64,000 nucleotides of DNA from Neobacillus nitrireducens (GTDB taxonomy: Bacteria; Bacillota; Bacilli; Bacillales; Cytobacillaceae). A program made the position numbers and the translations under genes. Below are positions 8,293 to 16,593 of this stretch, one piece after another (within the stretch, counting starts at the first letter, position 1; each line of letters opens with the position of its first letter). The stretch is from positions 4,865,001-4,929,000 of the forward strand of contig NZ_CP133262.1 in the NCBI RefSeq assembly GCF_030915405.1, written 5' to 3'. The notes under the pieces are model-generated. The model did not search any database. It saw only the letters and a list, made by a program, of their open reading frames with translations, and had not been told where the DNA came from.

Positions 8293-8991
8293 TTAGAATA
8301 AATTAATTTCTTCCATGAGAATTTCAACATCGACGATCATGTTTCCTTCATCATCTACTTCTATTAACTCATCTTTTTTCATTTTTGTCAGGGTTCTGCT
8401 AATTGTTTCTCTTGTTGTGCCGATCATATTAGCAAGGTCCTTGTTGGTGAATTCGGACTTCAATAGAATGGTCCCATCTTCTTGTTCTTTACCGTGCTTC
8501 TGAGCAAGCCGAATCAAAAGTTTGATGATTTGTTCATAGGTATTATTAAGAATTTGCTCTTCTAATCTGTTTTGTAAATCGACAATTTTTTCACCTAATA
8601 CTTTAAACACCTTAATACATAGCTCAGGGTTTTCAATCAAAACGGTTTCAAATTTTGAAATTGGAATCGCAATGAGTGTTGAGGGCTCAAGTACTTCTGC
8701 ATAGGCTGGGTAATCACCTTTTCTGAAAAAACCTACATGGGGAAACATTTCACCTTTTTTAGCAATCGCAACAATTTGTTCTTTGCCATTAATATCACTT
8801 TTGTAGATTTTAATTTTTCCATCATAAATAAAATAGACATTTTCAAGTGGGTCGCCTTGGAGAAACACATGACTCTGTTTTTTCCATTCCCTTGTAATCG
8901 CTATATCAGAAATCTTCGTTATTTCAAAATCATTTAATTCTCGAAAAAGGGTAAAAACAGAAAGTACCTTTTTTATCTCTTCAATTTTCAT
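8293..8991 (-). CDS. Crp/Fnr family transcription regulator (copy 1, DNR-like)
   Basis: A 232-residue regulator with an N-terminal cyclic-nucleotide-type sensor fold (residues about 10-130, GKIKIYKSDINGKEQ and GEMFPHVGFFRKGDYPA), a dimer helix (CIKVFKVLGEKIVDLQNRLE) and a C-terminal winged helix whose recognition helix reads NMIGTTRETISRTL. E and SR in that helix are the residues that read GTGA half-sites in this family. No Cys cluster for a 4Fe-4S centre is present; the only Cys is in ELCIK, so it resembles DNR/NnrR more than FNR. AAGGTGATGG precedes the ATG at 8991. It is a clear paralogue of the gene at 20647 and likely controls hcp. Confidence 0.92.
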   Translation of the reverse strand: MKIEEIKKVLSVFTLFRELNDFEITKISDIAITREWKKQSHVFLQGDPLENVYFIYDGKIKIYKSDINGKEQIVAIAKKGEMFPHVGFFRKGDYPAYAEVLEPSTLIAIPISKFETVLIENPELCIKVFKVLGEKIVDLQNRLEEQILNNTYEQIIKLLIRLAQKHGKEQEDGTILLKSEFTNKDLANMIGTTRETISRTLTKMKKDELIEVDDEGNMIVDVEILMEEINLF

Positions 8992-9201
8992 TCCATCACC
9001 TTCACAAATATATTCCGTTATTACCTATTGTAACAAAAATTTAAGCAATAGTTTATTGTTATTCATATGAATTGTATAAGTAACGGTTAAAATTATTTCA
9101 CTTCAGGAGAAAAGTACCAGGTATTTCAAAAATAAAAATGTCATTTTTACTTTTGTTACGAACGTTCATTCGTTAAAATAGATGTAATGAGGTGATGAAG
9201 T

Positions 9202-11479
9202 ATGAAGTTGAAAAAAAACTTGCAAGAAGTTTTGTCAGACTTAAAAATAAATGATCAATTTAAGGAAAATATCGTCACATGGCACACCATCGAAGAAAAA
9301 CCGGCTGAAACCGTTCCGCTTCCTATGAACCTCCATCAGGTTTTAAGGAGCGCACTAGAAAGTAGGGGGATTGAACAACTATATACACATCAAAAATCGG
9401 CCTATGAAAAAATTATGGACGGGAAAAGTATCGTCGCCGTTACTCCGACAGCTTCAGGTAAAACCCTTTGCTACAATCTTCCGGTTTTGCAATCGATTTT
9501 AGCAAATTCAAGTACACGTGCTCTTTATATGTTTCCTACGAAAGCCCTCGCGCAAGACCAAAAGAGTGAAATCAACGAGATTATCCAAGCAGCAGGCGTG
9601 GATATTAACAGCTATACGTATGACGGGGACACACCGGCAAATATTCGACAAAGAGTGAGACAAGCGGGCCATGTGGTTATTACTAACCCCGATATGCTCC
9701 ACTCAGCAATCCTGCCCCATCATACGAAATGGGTTTCTTTATTTGAAAACCTTAAATTTGTTGTCATCGATGAACTTCACACCTATCGGGGGGTGTTTGG
9801 CAGTCACGTGGCCAATGTGATCAGAAGGCTTAAACGTATTTGCAGGTATTATGGGAGTAACCCTGTATTTATTTGTACATCCGCTACGATTGCGAATCCA
9901 CTTGAGCTGGCAGAAAATCTAACCGAAGAAAAAATGCATCTGATCGATAACAATGGGGCCCCTAGCGGGACAAAGCACTTTCTATTCTATAATCCACCTA
10001 TTGTAAACAAACCATTAAATATTAGAAGAAGTGCGACACTAGAGGTTCGGAAAATCGCTGGGGAACTATTAAAAAATAAAATTCAAACCATCGTTTTTGC
10101 TAGAAGCAGAGTGAGGGTCGAAATCATTCTGACTTATTTACAAGAATTAGTGAAAAACCAATTGGGGGCAAAGTCGATAATGGGTTATCGGGGCGGGTAT
10201 CTTCCAACCGAACGAAGGAAGATTGAAAAAGGGCTCCGTTCAGGTGAGATTTACGGTGTAGTCAGTACCAATGCTCTCGAACTAGGTGTTGATATTGGGC
10301 AACTTCAAGTATGTATCATGACAGGCTATCCTGGGACGATATCCAGCGCTTGGCAGCAGGCAGGAAGAGCTGGAAGAAGGCATGGAGAAGCCTTAGTCAT
10401 TATGGTGGCAAGCTCCAGTCCTCTTGACCAATATATCATCCAGAATCCAGATTACTTTTTTAATAAAAGCCCGGAAACAGCAAGGATTAATCCTGATAAT
10501 TTAATTATTTTAATCGACCATATGAAATGTGCTGCCTATGAACTCCCTTTTACAGCAGGCGAGCAATTTGGAAGTGTAGAAACAGAGGAACTGCTAGAAT
10601 ATTTAACCGAAGAACAAGTCCTTTACCGTAATGGTGAAAAGTGGTATTGGATGAATGATTCCTTTCCAGCTCATAACATTAGCTTACGGTCGGCATCACA
10701 GGAAAATGTAATCATCGTGGACCAAACAGATGTTGCGAATGTAAAAGTTATAGGGGAAATGGACCGCTTTTCTGCGATGACGCTCCTCCACGACGAAGCG
10801 ATTTATTTACACCAAGGTACTCAATTCCAGGTAGAAAAGCTTGATTGGGATGAAAAGAAGGCGTTCGTTAGAGAAGTGGATGTAGACTACTTCACCGATG
10901 CAAATTTAGCGGTTCAATTAAAAGTCCTCGAAGTCGACAAGCTTCTATCGAAAGTGGATGCTGAGTTTGGTTATGGGGATGTTAGCGTAAGGGCGATGGC
11001 AACGATTTTTAAAAAAATTAAATTTGAGACACACGAAAATATTGGATCCGGCCCCATCCATTTGCCCGAAGAAGAGCTTCACACAAACGCTGGCCTGGAT
11101 TTCTTTAAACCAGTCCATGTCAGAAATGGGCCATGAGCGACTCGAACAGGGGCTTGTCGGAACTGCGCATGCCCTAAACCATATCGCACCATTATTCGTA
11201 ATGGCCGACCCTCAGGATATTCATGTTATTCCGCAAGTAAAGGCAGACCATAACGAAAAGCCAACCATTTTCTTTTATGATCGCTACCCAGGCGGGATTG
11301 GATTAAGCGAAAAAATATACAGCGGTATGTCAGAAGTATTTGATGAAACAAAGAAAATGATTACTCGCTGTCAATGTGAATCGGGATGCCCGTCATGTAT
11401 TGGTACAGATACCATTAGTGAAACAGCAAAAAGGGACGCCTTAAAAATTATTGAAGCCTTTATAAAATCTTCAATGTAG
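9202..11479 (+). pseudogene. yprA: DEAD/DEAH-box DNA helicase YprA (MrfA), one-base frameshift
   Basis: Superfamily 2 helicase which with YprB forms the mitomycin repair pair (MrfA/MrfB) in B. subtilis. TPTASGKT (residues 81-88), VIDELHTY (DExH box) and a full second RecA lobe are present. The first frame ends early at 11136, after about 644 residues; the conserved C-terminal DUF1998 part with CQCESGCPSC (four-Cys zinc site) continues in the next frame to 11479. The switch is at 11094-11095, where GGCCTGG replaces an expected GGCTGG: NAG must be followed by WISLN, and one extra C breaks it. Without the extra base the protein would be about 758 residues, the family length. It is either a true mutation or a sequencing error. 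GAGGTG precedes the ATG. Confidence 0.9.
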
Positions 11480-11495
11480 AAAAGGAAGATAAAAG

Positions 11496-12749
11496 ATGTC
11501 GTTAAAAAGTAAACTAAATCGTTTAAAACCACATCTTTCTGTTGGCAATCCATCTGAAAAAAATAGTACATTGCCTCCTCAGGAAGCGAGCATTGAGATT
11601 CCATTCAGGGAAAGATGGGAGCAAGAGAACGTTTTTCCATATTTTATCGACAAAGATTACTGTTTGATCAGAGAAGTGAAATATCCACTCTCCTATCAGC
11701 ATGGACACTACTGTTTTCGTGACTTTTTAACCGCAGTCGATATTTGGAATCAACAGCCCGTTAACCATCCTTTATCAGCAGAAGGGCATCAAGCTGAAGA
11801 ATTATTCTTTTTTGATACGGAAACAACTGGTCTTGGCGGTGGGGTGGGAAATACTATTTTTTTACTTGGCTATGCCAGCATTTCTGGTGATTCCCTTATT
11901 TTAAGACAACATATTTTACCGCACCCGGGAGCCGAGGTTCCGTTATACCAAAGCTTTCTAGAAAAGGTGAATTATAAAACGCTGGTTACCTACAACGGAA
12001 AATCGTTTGATTGGCCCCAGGTAAAAACTAGGCACACCTTAGTTCGAGAACATGTCCCAAAGCTGCCGCAATTTGGACATTTTGACTTATTTCATGCAGC
12101 AAGGAGGCTTTGGAAGCATAAATTAGAACGGTTAAAGTTGGCAATAGTTGAAAAAGAGGTCCTTGGGGTCGAAAGGGTTGATGATATCCCTGGCTTTTTG
12201 GCACCGATCATTTATTTTGAGTTTATTGATAGTAAACAGCCTGATGGTATGCTTGGTATTCTCAAACATAATGAAATTGATATTTTATCACTTATAACCT
12301 TGTATACTCATATAACCTTTCAACTATGTGGAACAGACAAAACTCAAACAAGACCCGAGTCCTATGAGGTAGGGCGCTGGTTTGCTGCTCTTGGAGAAAA
12401 AAATGAAGCAAAAAAATTTTTGACCAAGCTGGCCACGGGTAAGGATTTTACTTCCTATCAAGCAAAATATGCTCTGGCATTGCAGAATAAAAAGGATCTC
12501 AACTGGGAATGTGCACGGAATTTGTTTTCTGATGTGGTTGATTCTGGTGATAACCGGCTGATGTTAGAAGCATGCGTAGAACTTGCAAAAATACATGAAC
12601 ATAGGCTAAAGGATTATCCACTTGCGAAAGATTATTGTCAAAAGGCGATGATCATTGTATCCGAGATGGAAAACCCGCCTATTATGACAAATCAAAGCAG
12701 CTTAGAGCAACTTAAGTTACGTCTTAAAAGGTTAGATCGAAAATTATAA
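11496..12749 (+). CDS. yprB: DEDD-type exonuclease YprB (MrfB)
   Basis: Metal-dependent 3'-5' exonuclease of the DnaQ/DEDD fold, partner of YprA in excising mitomycin lesions in B. subtilis. The first active-site pair is D107/E109 in FFDTETTGLGGG; YNGKSFDWPQ supplies the second Asp region and HNEIDILSL the last. The C-terminal 130 residues are helical with TPR-like spacing. At 417 residues it has the normal length. AAAGGAAG precedes the ATG, 16 bases after the yprA frame closes, so the two are co-transcribed. A weak hairpin follows; yprB itself appears intact. Confidence 0.9.
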   Translation: MSLKSKLNRLKPHLSVGNPSEKNSTLPPQEASIEIPFRERWEQENVFPYFIDKDYCLIREVKYPLSYQHGHYCFRDFLTAVDIWNQQPVNHPLSAEGHQAEELFFFDTETTGLGGGVGNTIFLLGYASISGDSLILRQHILPHPGAEVPLYQSFLEKVNYKTLVTYNGKSFDWPQVKTRHTLVREHVPKLPQFGHFDLFHAARRLWKHKLERLKLAIVEKEVLGVERVDDIPGFLAPIIYFEFIDSKQPDGMLGILKHNEIDILSLITLYTHITFQLCGTDKTQTRPESYEVGRWFAALGEKNEAKKFLTKLATGKDFTSYQAKYALALQNKKDLNWECARNLFSDVVDSGDNRLMLEACVELAKIHEHRLKDYPLAKDYCQKAMIIVSEMENPPIMTNQSSLEQLKLRLKRLDRKL

Positions 12750-12923
12750 AAAGTGGGTCTGAAGTTTGTTTTTTGTAAAGTTCACTTTTTTGCCACAAAT
12801 TGAGTGAAATTTAATTTAAAAAACCAGTATTTCCATATTGTTTATCATAGTTGAAAGAGGTAAAATTTGAATTTGGATTGAGGAAAAAAAACGACTATTT
12901 AAACATTTGGAGCTGGTAGTAAT

Positions 12924-13019
12924 ATGTATAAAGCGATTTTATTCTTATTTTTTATTGTCGTTTGTTTGACTGCAGTTATTTTTACGAGTTTAAAAGATAG
13001 CTTTTATTCTTTTTTATAA
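12924..13019 (+). CDS. Possible 31-residue membrane peptide
   Basis: Short frame coding for a peptide that is one hydrophobic helix (residues about 4-20, ILFLFFIVVCLTAVIF) followed by a polar tail. GGAG lies about eleven bases before the ATG, a weak arrangement. The position is between yprB and the cotD-like gene. I do not recognise a family, and a chance AT-rich frame is possible. Confidence 0.35.
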   Translation: MYKAILFLFFIVVCLTAVIFTSLKDSFYSFL

Positions 13020-13136
13020 ATGAAGAAGCATGGCATAAACGTGTAAAACTAAAAAAATAGGTGTTTTCATTAGTACAAGAGTAATCCCTTCAACATAGGC
13101 TGTAATGTAAACCAATAACTGAAGGGAGATTAATAT

Positions 13137-13580
13137 ATGTATCTTGGAACTAATTTTATGCCGCCAGTCATTCATCCGACTAAACAAATTGTGAATCATA
13201 CGTTTTCAACAACGGTGGTTCCGCATATTCACCCTGTCCACACTACAACGGTGAATCACCATATGTATCAACATAAACATTACTGTCCACAAACAGCATC
13301 GTGTACTGAGGAGTGCTGCAACCAGCATATTGATTGTTGTAACACATGTGCACCAAACGTAATGCCAGTAGCAGCACCTGCTGCAAATGCACTACCAAAT
13401 GCATTGCCAAATGCTATGCCTGGAATGGGTGGTCCAGGTTTCGGCCCAGGAGGCCCTGGTTTCGGCCCAGGAGGTCCAGGTTTCGGCCCAGGAGGTCCAG
13501 GTTTCGGTCCAGGAGGCCCAGGTTTCGGCCCAGGGGGTCCAGGGTTTGCACCGGGACCATTCATGGGTCCTAGACGTTAA
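13137..13580 (+). CDS. cotD: CotD-family inner spore coat protein with collagen-like tail
   Basis: A 147-residue spore coat protein. The N-terminal half matches CotD: a proline/histidine-rich start (PPVIHPTKQ), HTFSTTVVPHIHPVHTT, then a Cys-rich patch (CTEECCNQHIDCCNTC). B. subtilis CotD is about 75 residues; here a second half is added, made of about six GGPGFGP heptads (residues 98-139) and ending GPFMGPRR. GAAGGGAG precedes the ATG at 13137. It lies between yprB and ypsA as cotD does in B. subtilis. The glycine tail could form a collagen-like or extended fibre on the spore; that part is inference. Confidence 0.88.
   Translation: MYLGTNFMPPVIHPTKQIVNHTFSTTVVPHIHPVHTTTVNHHMYQHKHYCPQTASCTEECCNQHIDCCNTCAPNVMPVAAPAANALPNALPNAMPGMGGPGFGPGGPGFGPGGPGFGPGGPGFGPGGPGFGPGGPGFAPGPFMGPRR
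13428..13553 (+). repeat. Six tandem 21-bp units coding for GGPGFGP
   Basis: Nearly identical 21-base units of the type GGCCCAGGAGGTCCAGGTTTC, differing mainly at third codon positions and with one F-A variant in the last unit. They lie fully inside the cotD-like gene and keep its frame, so unit gain or loss would change tail length without breaking the protein. Confidence 0.92.
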
Positions 13581-13596
13581 TTGAAATAATGTCTAT

Positions 13597-13624
13597 TGCA
13601 GGGGCTTTTAGCCCTTGTTTTTTA
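13597..13624 (+). terminator. Terminator of the cotD-like gene
   Basis: AGGGGC / GCCCTT hairpin with TTTTTT after it, 17 bases past the stop codon. Confidence 0.78.
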
Positions 13625-13711
13625 ATTGTTTTCTTTACTTATATGATATGCTTGTACTATTCAAATGTTTATCCATTTTAAAAAAAATTCTTGGCGAGGA
13701 GAACATTCTTT

Positions 13712-14269
13712 ATGAAAGTTCTGACCATTTCAGGTTATAAACCTTTTGAATTAGGAATTTTTAAAAATGATCATCCCTCTGTATTATTTCTCAAAGCTGC
13801 TATAAAAAAATCACTGATTCCAATGTTAGACGAGGGTCTAGAGTGGGTGCTCATCAGCGGTCAATTAGGTGTAGAGCTCTGGGCTGCCGAAGTTGTATTT
13901 GAATTACAAACAGAATATCCAGATTTAAAACTTGCTGTTATCACGCCGTTTTTAGACCAGCAAGCTTCATGGAAGGAAAATAATCAGGAATGGTATGAGT
14001 CAGTCTTAGCACAAGCAGACTTCATTGATTCTGTTTCGAAAAAGGGCTATGAAAAACCTTGGCAATTTAGGCTAAAAAATCAATTTTTTATTGAAAAAAG
14101 TGAGGCACTCCTCCTTCTTTACGATCAGGAAAGGGATGGGAGCCCAAAATACCTATATGAAATGGCTCTTGAATACCAAAAAAAACATCCATTTCCCATT
14201 GAACTTATCACATTTTATGATTTACAAATGATTGTTGAGGAAGAACATATGAAACAGCAAGACTTTTAA
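13712..14269 (+). CDS. ypsA: SLOG-fold protein YpsA (DUF1273)
   Basis: A 185-residue member of the YpsA/DUF1273 branch of the SLOG nucleotide-binding superfamily, reported to influence cell division in Gram-positive bacteria. Visible family features are the N-terminal VLTISGYKPFELGIF, the LISGQLGVELWAAEV segment (glycine-rich nucleotide site) and LLLLYDQERDGSPKYL. GCGAGGAG sits about eight bases before the ATG at 13712, which decides against the TTG at 13691. It is 146 bp upstream of gpsB, the conserved ypsA-gpsB pairing. Confidence 0.9.
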   Translation: MKVLTISGYKPFELGIFKNDHPSVLFLKAAIKKSLIPMLDEGLEWVLISGQLGVELWAAEVVFELQTEYPDLKLAVITPFLDQQASWKENNQEWYESVLAQADFIDSVSKKGYEKPWQFRLKNQFFIEKSEALLLLYDQERDGSPKYLYEMALEYQKKHPFPIELITFYDLQMIVEEEHMKQQDF

Positions 14270-14415
14270 ACTTATTGGTCATTTTTTTAGATGGAAATCC
14301 ATATATTGAAATGATTTATAAATTCTTACATTTAACGACACAAATGAAAATTGACAAAACTACATATTTTTGAAAAAATAATAGGTAGTGATTGGCGAAT
14401 ACCGAGGTGAATAGA

Positions 14416-14718
14416 ATGCTATCAGATAAAGTGAAATTAACAGCTAAGGATATTTTAGAAAAAGAGTTTAAGACAGGTGTACGGGGTTATAAACAAGAAG
14501 ATGTGGATAAGTTCTTGGATTTAATCATTAAAGATTATGGTACATTTCATCAAGAGGTTGAAGATCTTCAACAGGAAAATCTTCGTCTTCGAAAACAGCT
14601 TGAAGAAACATCAAAAAGACAACCAGCAGCACAACCTGCAGGGACAACAAATTTTGATATCTTGAAGCGGTTATCCAATCTTGAAAAACATGTTTTTGGC
14701 AACAAGCTCTACGATTAA
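14416..14718 (+). CDS. gpsB: Cell division regulator GpsB
   Basis: Small DivIVA-family coiled-coil protein that shuttles PBP1 between septum and side wall. The 100 residues have the N-terminal membrane-associating DivIVA-like domain (DILEKEFKTGVRGYKQEDVD), a central coiled coil rich in Gln/Glu (about 35-65), a PAAQPAG linker, and the C-terminal trimerising module NFDILKRLSNLEKHVFG. The start at 14416 has GAGGTG seven bases upstream; an upstream in-frame start at 14392 gives a non-conserved extension. It is almost the same length as B. subtilis GpsB. Its client PBP is encoded 12 kb away at the left edge. Confidence 0.95.
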   Translation: MLSDKVKLTAKDILEKEFKTGVRGYKQEDVDKFLDLIIKDYGTFHQEVEDLQQENLRLRKQLEETSKRQPAAQPAGTTNFDILKRLSNLEKHVFGNKLYD

Positions 14719-14750
14719 CAAGAAATAGGAAAATTTCCTGATAATAACCA

Positions 14751-14779
14751 TTGAATTACCAGCGGTAAATACATATAAT
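14751..14779 (+). promoter_or_regulatory. Vegetative promoter of rnpB
   Basis: TTGAAT at 14751-14756 and TATAAT at 14774-14779 with 17 bases between, about 11 bases before the first paired base of rnpB. This is one of the clearest SigA promoters in the window. Confidence 0.85.
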
Positions 14780-14789
14780 AGATTGTATT

Positions 14790-15211
14790 CATTAATAACG
14801 TTCGGGTAATCGCTGTAAGATGCATTTGTAATCTTGCAGAGGAAAGTCCATGCTCGCACGAGCTGAGATGCTCGTAGTGTTCGTGCCTAGTGAATTCATA
14901 AGCTAGGGCAGTTGGGGCTAGCATCCAACTGACGGCCGGGAAAATACCTAAGTCCTTTGGGATATGGTATGAATACCTATAAAAGTGCCACAGTGACGTA
15001 GCCTTTCCAGAAATGGAAAGGGTGGAACGGGTAAACCCCACGAGCGAGAAACCCAAATAATGGTAGGGGCACTTTCTCTGAGGAATTGAACAAGGAGAAG
15101 GACAGGTTCAAATTTGAACCTGTAGATAGATGATTACCACCTAAGTACGAGACACACCCGTGTCGTTTGTAGTACACTGGTACAGAACATGGCTTACAGG
15201 GCGTTATTAAT
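14790..15211 (+). ncRNA. rnpB: RNase P RNA, Bacillus type (class B)
   Basis: Catalytic RNA that trims 5' leaders from tRNA precursors. Conserved blocks are GGTAATCGCTG, AGAGGAAAGTCCATGCTCGC, GTGCCACAGTGACG, GGTAAACCCC, CGAGCGAGAAACCCAAAT, GGTAGGGG, GATAGATGATTACC and ACATGGCTTACAG, in the order known from the B. subtilis RNA. The outer P1 helix is visible as ATTAATAACG at 14791 paired with CGTTATTAAT at 15202. The gene follows gpsB and precedes ypsC, the usual place. Ends are set by P1 and may be off by a few bases. Confidence 0.97.
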
Positions 15212-15232
15212 GGGAATGTATGCTGGATTAAA

Positions 15233-15264
15233 CGGCTCTCCTAATAAGGAGGGCTTTTTATTAT
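15233..15264 (+). terminator. Terminator downstream of rnpB
   Basis: GGCTCTCCT / AGGAGGGC-type hairpin with TTTTTATTATT. Confidence 0.85.
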
Positions 15265-15379
15265 TATAAATGTATATATTGCATTCGTTTCCAACTTTTT
15301 GTCAATAATGAAATCGAATGAAAGATTATTATATTAGTGAAAAACTTACATACAAATGAAATGAATTAAGGGTGGAAAA

Positions 15380-16537
15380 ATGGGAAATTATCAATTAATA
15401 GCTACCGCGGCAATGGGGCTTGAAGCTTTAGTTGCCAAAGAAGTACGGTCATTAGGATATGACTGTGAAGTGGAAAATGGAAAGGTCATCTACACAGGGG
15501 ATGAATATGCGATCGCTCGCAGTAATTTATGGCTTCGAACAGCAGACAGAATTAAAATCAAGGTCGGAGAATTTAAGGCATATACCTTTGATGAATTATT
15601 CGAAAAAACTAAGGCCCTCCCATGGGAAAAATTCTTACCTGAAGACGCAGAATTCCCTGTGGTTGGTAAATCTGTAAAGTCTACGCTCTTCAGTGTTTCT
15701 GATTGCCAGGCAATCGTAAAAAAAGCAGTTGTTGAAAGAATGAAACAACATTATAAGCGTAGTACCTGGTTTGAGGAAACTGGTGCTTTCTTTCGCATCG
15801 AAGTGGCACTTCTTAAAGACGTTGCTACGATAACCCTTGACACAAGTGGTCAGGGGCTGCATAAACGCGGTTATCGAGTCGATCAGGGGGAGGCACCCCT
15901 AAAAGAAACTCTTGCTGCTGCTCTTGTTCTGCTCACAAACTGGAAGGCAGACAGACCATTCATGGACCCTTTTTGCGGTTCGGGGACGATTCCTATTGAA
16001 GCAGCGATGATTGGGCAAAATATTGCTCCAGGCTTTAACCGGGAATTTGTATCTGAGCGATGGAATTGGATCCCATCAAAAGTATGGCAAGAGGCTAGAA
16101 ATGAAGCAGAGGACTTAGCAAATTATGATCAACCATTAGATATTTTAGGAACAGATATCGACCATAGAATGGTGAAAATTGCCCAAGATAATGCTTTTGA
16201 GGCTGGCTTTGCGGACTTAATCCATTTCAAGCAAATGCAGGTTAGAGATATTTCTACAAACAAACAATACGGTGTCATTGTCGGGAACCCTCCATATGGA
16301 GAAAGACTCGGGGAGAAAAAAGAGATCGAAAATATGTATAAAGAAATGGGCCAAGCCTTCAATGCTCTTGATACATGGTCAAAATATATTCTGACTTCCC
16401 ATGAGCAGTTTGAACAATTTTATGGACGGCCAGCTACCAAGAAGAGAAAGCTATTTAATGGTTTTATTCGTACAGACCTTTATCAATATTGGGGAAAGAG
16501 ACCTCCTCGGCAAAATGAACAGATTCAAGAAAAATAA
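15380..16537 (+). CDS. ypsC: THUMP-domain RNA methyltransferase YpsC (RlmL N-terminal type)
   Basis: Predicted SAM-dependent guanine-N2 methyltransferase acting on 23S rRNA, by family resemblance to the RlmL/YcbY N-terminal half. Residues about 1-160 hold the ferredoxin-like and THUMP parts (TAAMGLEALVAKEV, FRIEVALLKD). The Rossmann methyltransferase shows MDPFCGSGTIPIEAAMIG (SAM-binding motif I) and VGNPPYGERLG (NPPY catalytic motif). Its 385 residues match the stand-alone Gram-positive form. GGGTGG lies a few bases before the ATG. It is upstream of ypvA, as in B. subtilis. Confidence 0.92.
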   Translation: MGNYQLIATAAMGLEALVAKEVRSLGYDCEVENGKVIYTGDEYAIARSNLWLRTADRIKIKVGEFKAYTFDELFEKTKALPWEKFLPEDAEFPVVGKSVKSTLFSVSDCQAIVKKAVVERMKQHYKRSTWFEETGAFFRIEVALLKDVATITLDTSGQGLHKRGYRVDQGEAPLKETLAAALVLLTNWKADRPFMDPFCGSGTIPIEAAMIGQNIAPGFNREFVSERWNWIPSKVWQEARNEAEDLANYDQPLDILGTDIDHRMVKIAQDNAFEAGFADLIHFKQMQVRDISTNKQYGVIVGNPPYGERLGEKKEIENMYKEMGQAFNALDTWSKYILTSHEQFEQFYGRPATKKRKLFNGFIRTDLYQYWGKRPPRQNEQIQEK

Positions 16538-16593
16538 AAGGTTTAACAAATTTATTTTTGTGTAATACATGAAAGTTTTTTGGGGAGGCTACC

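Noticed and set aside
13280..13564. Possible CRISPR-like array or antisense gene at the 21-bp repeats
   Set aside because: Units are contiguous without spacers, keep the coding frame of the CotD-like protein and vary at third positions, so they are coding repeats.
14715..15177. Minus-strand frames of 113 and 66 codons
   Set aside because: Both are antisense to rnpB, which is identified by many conserved blocks.
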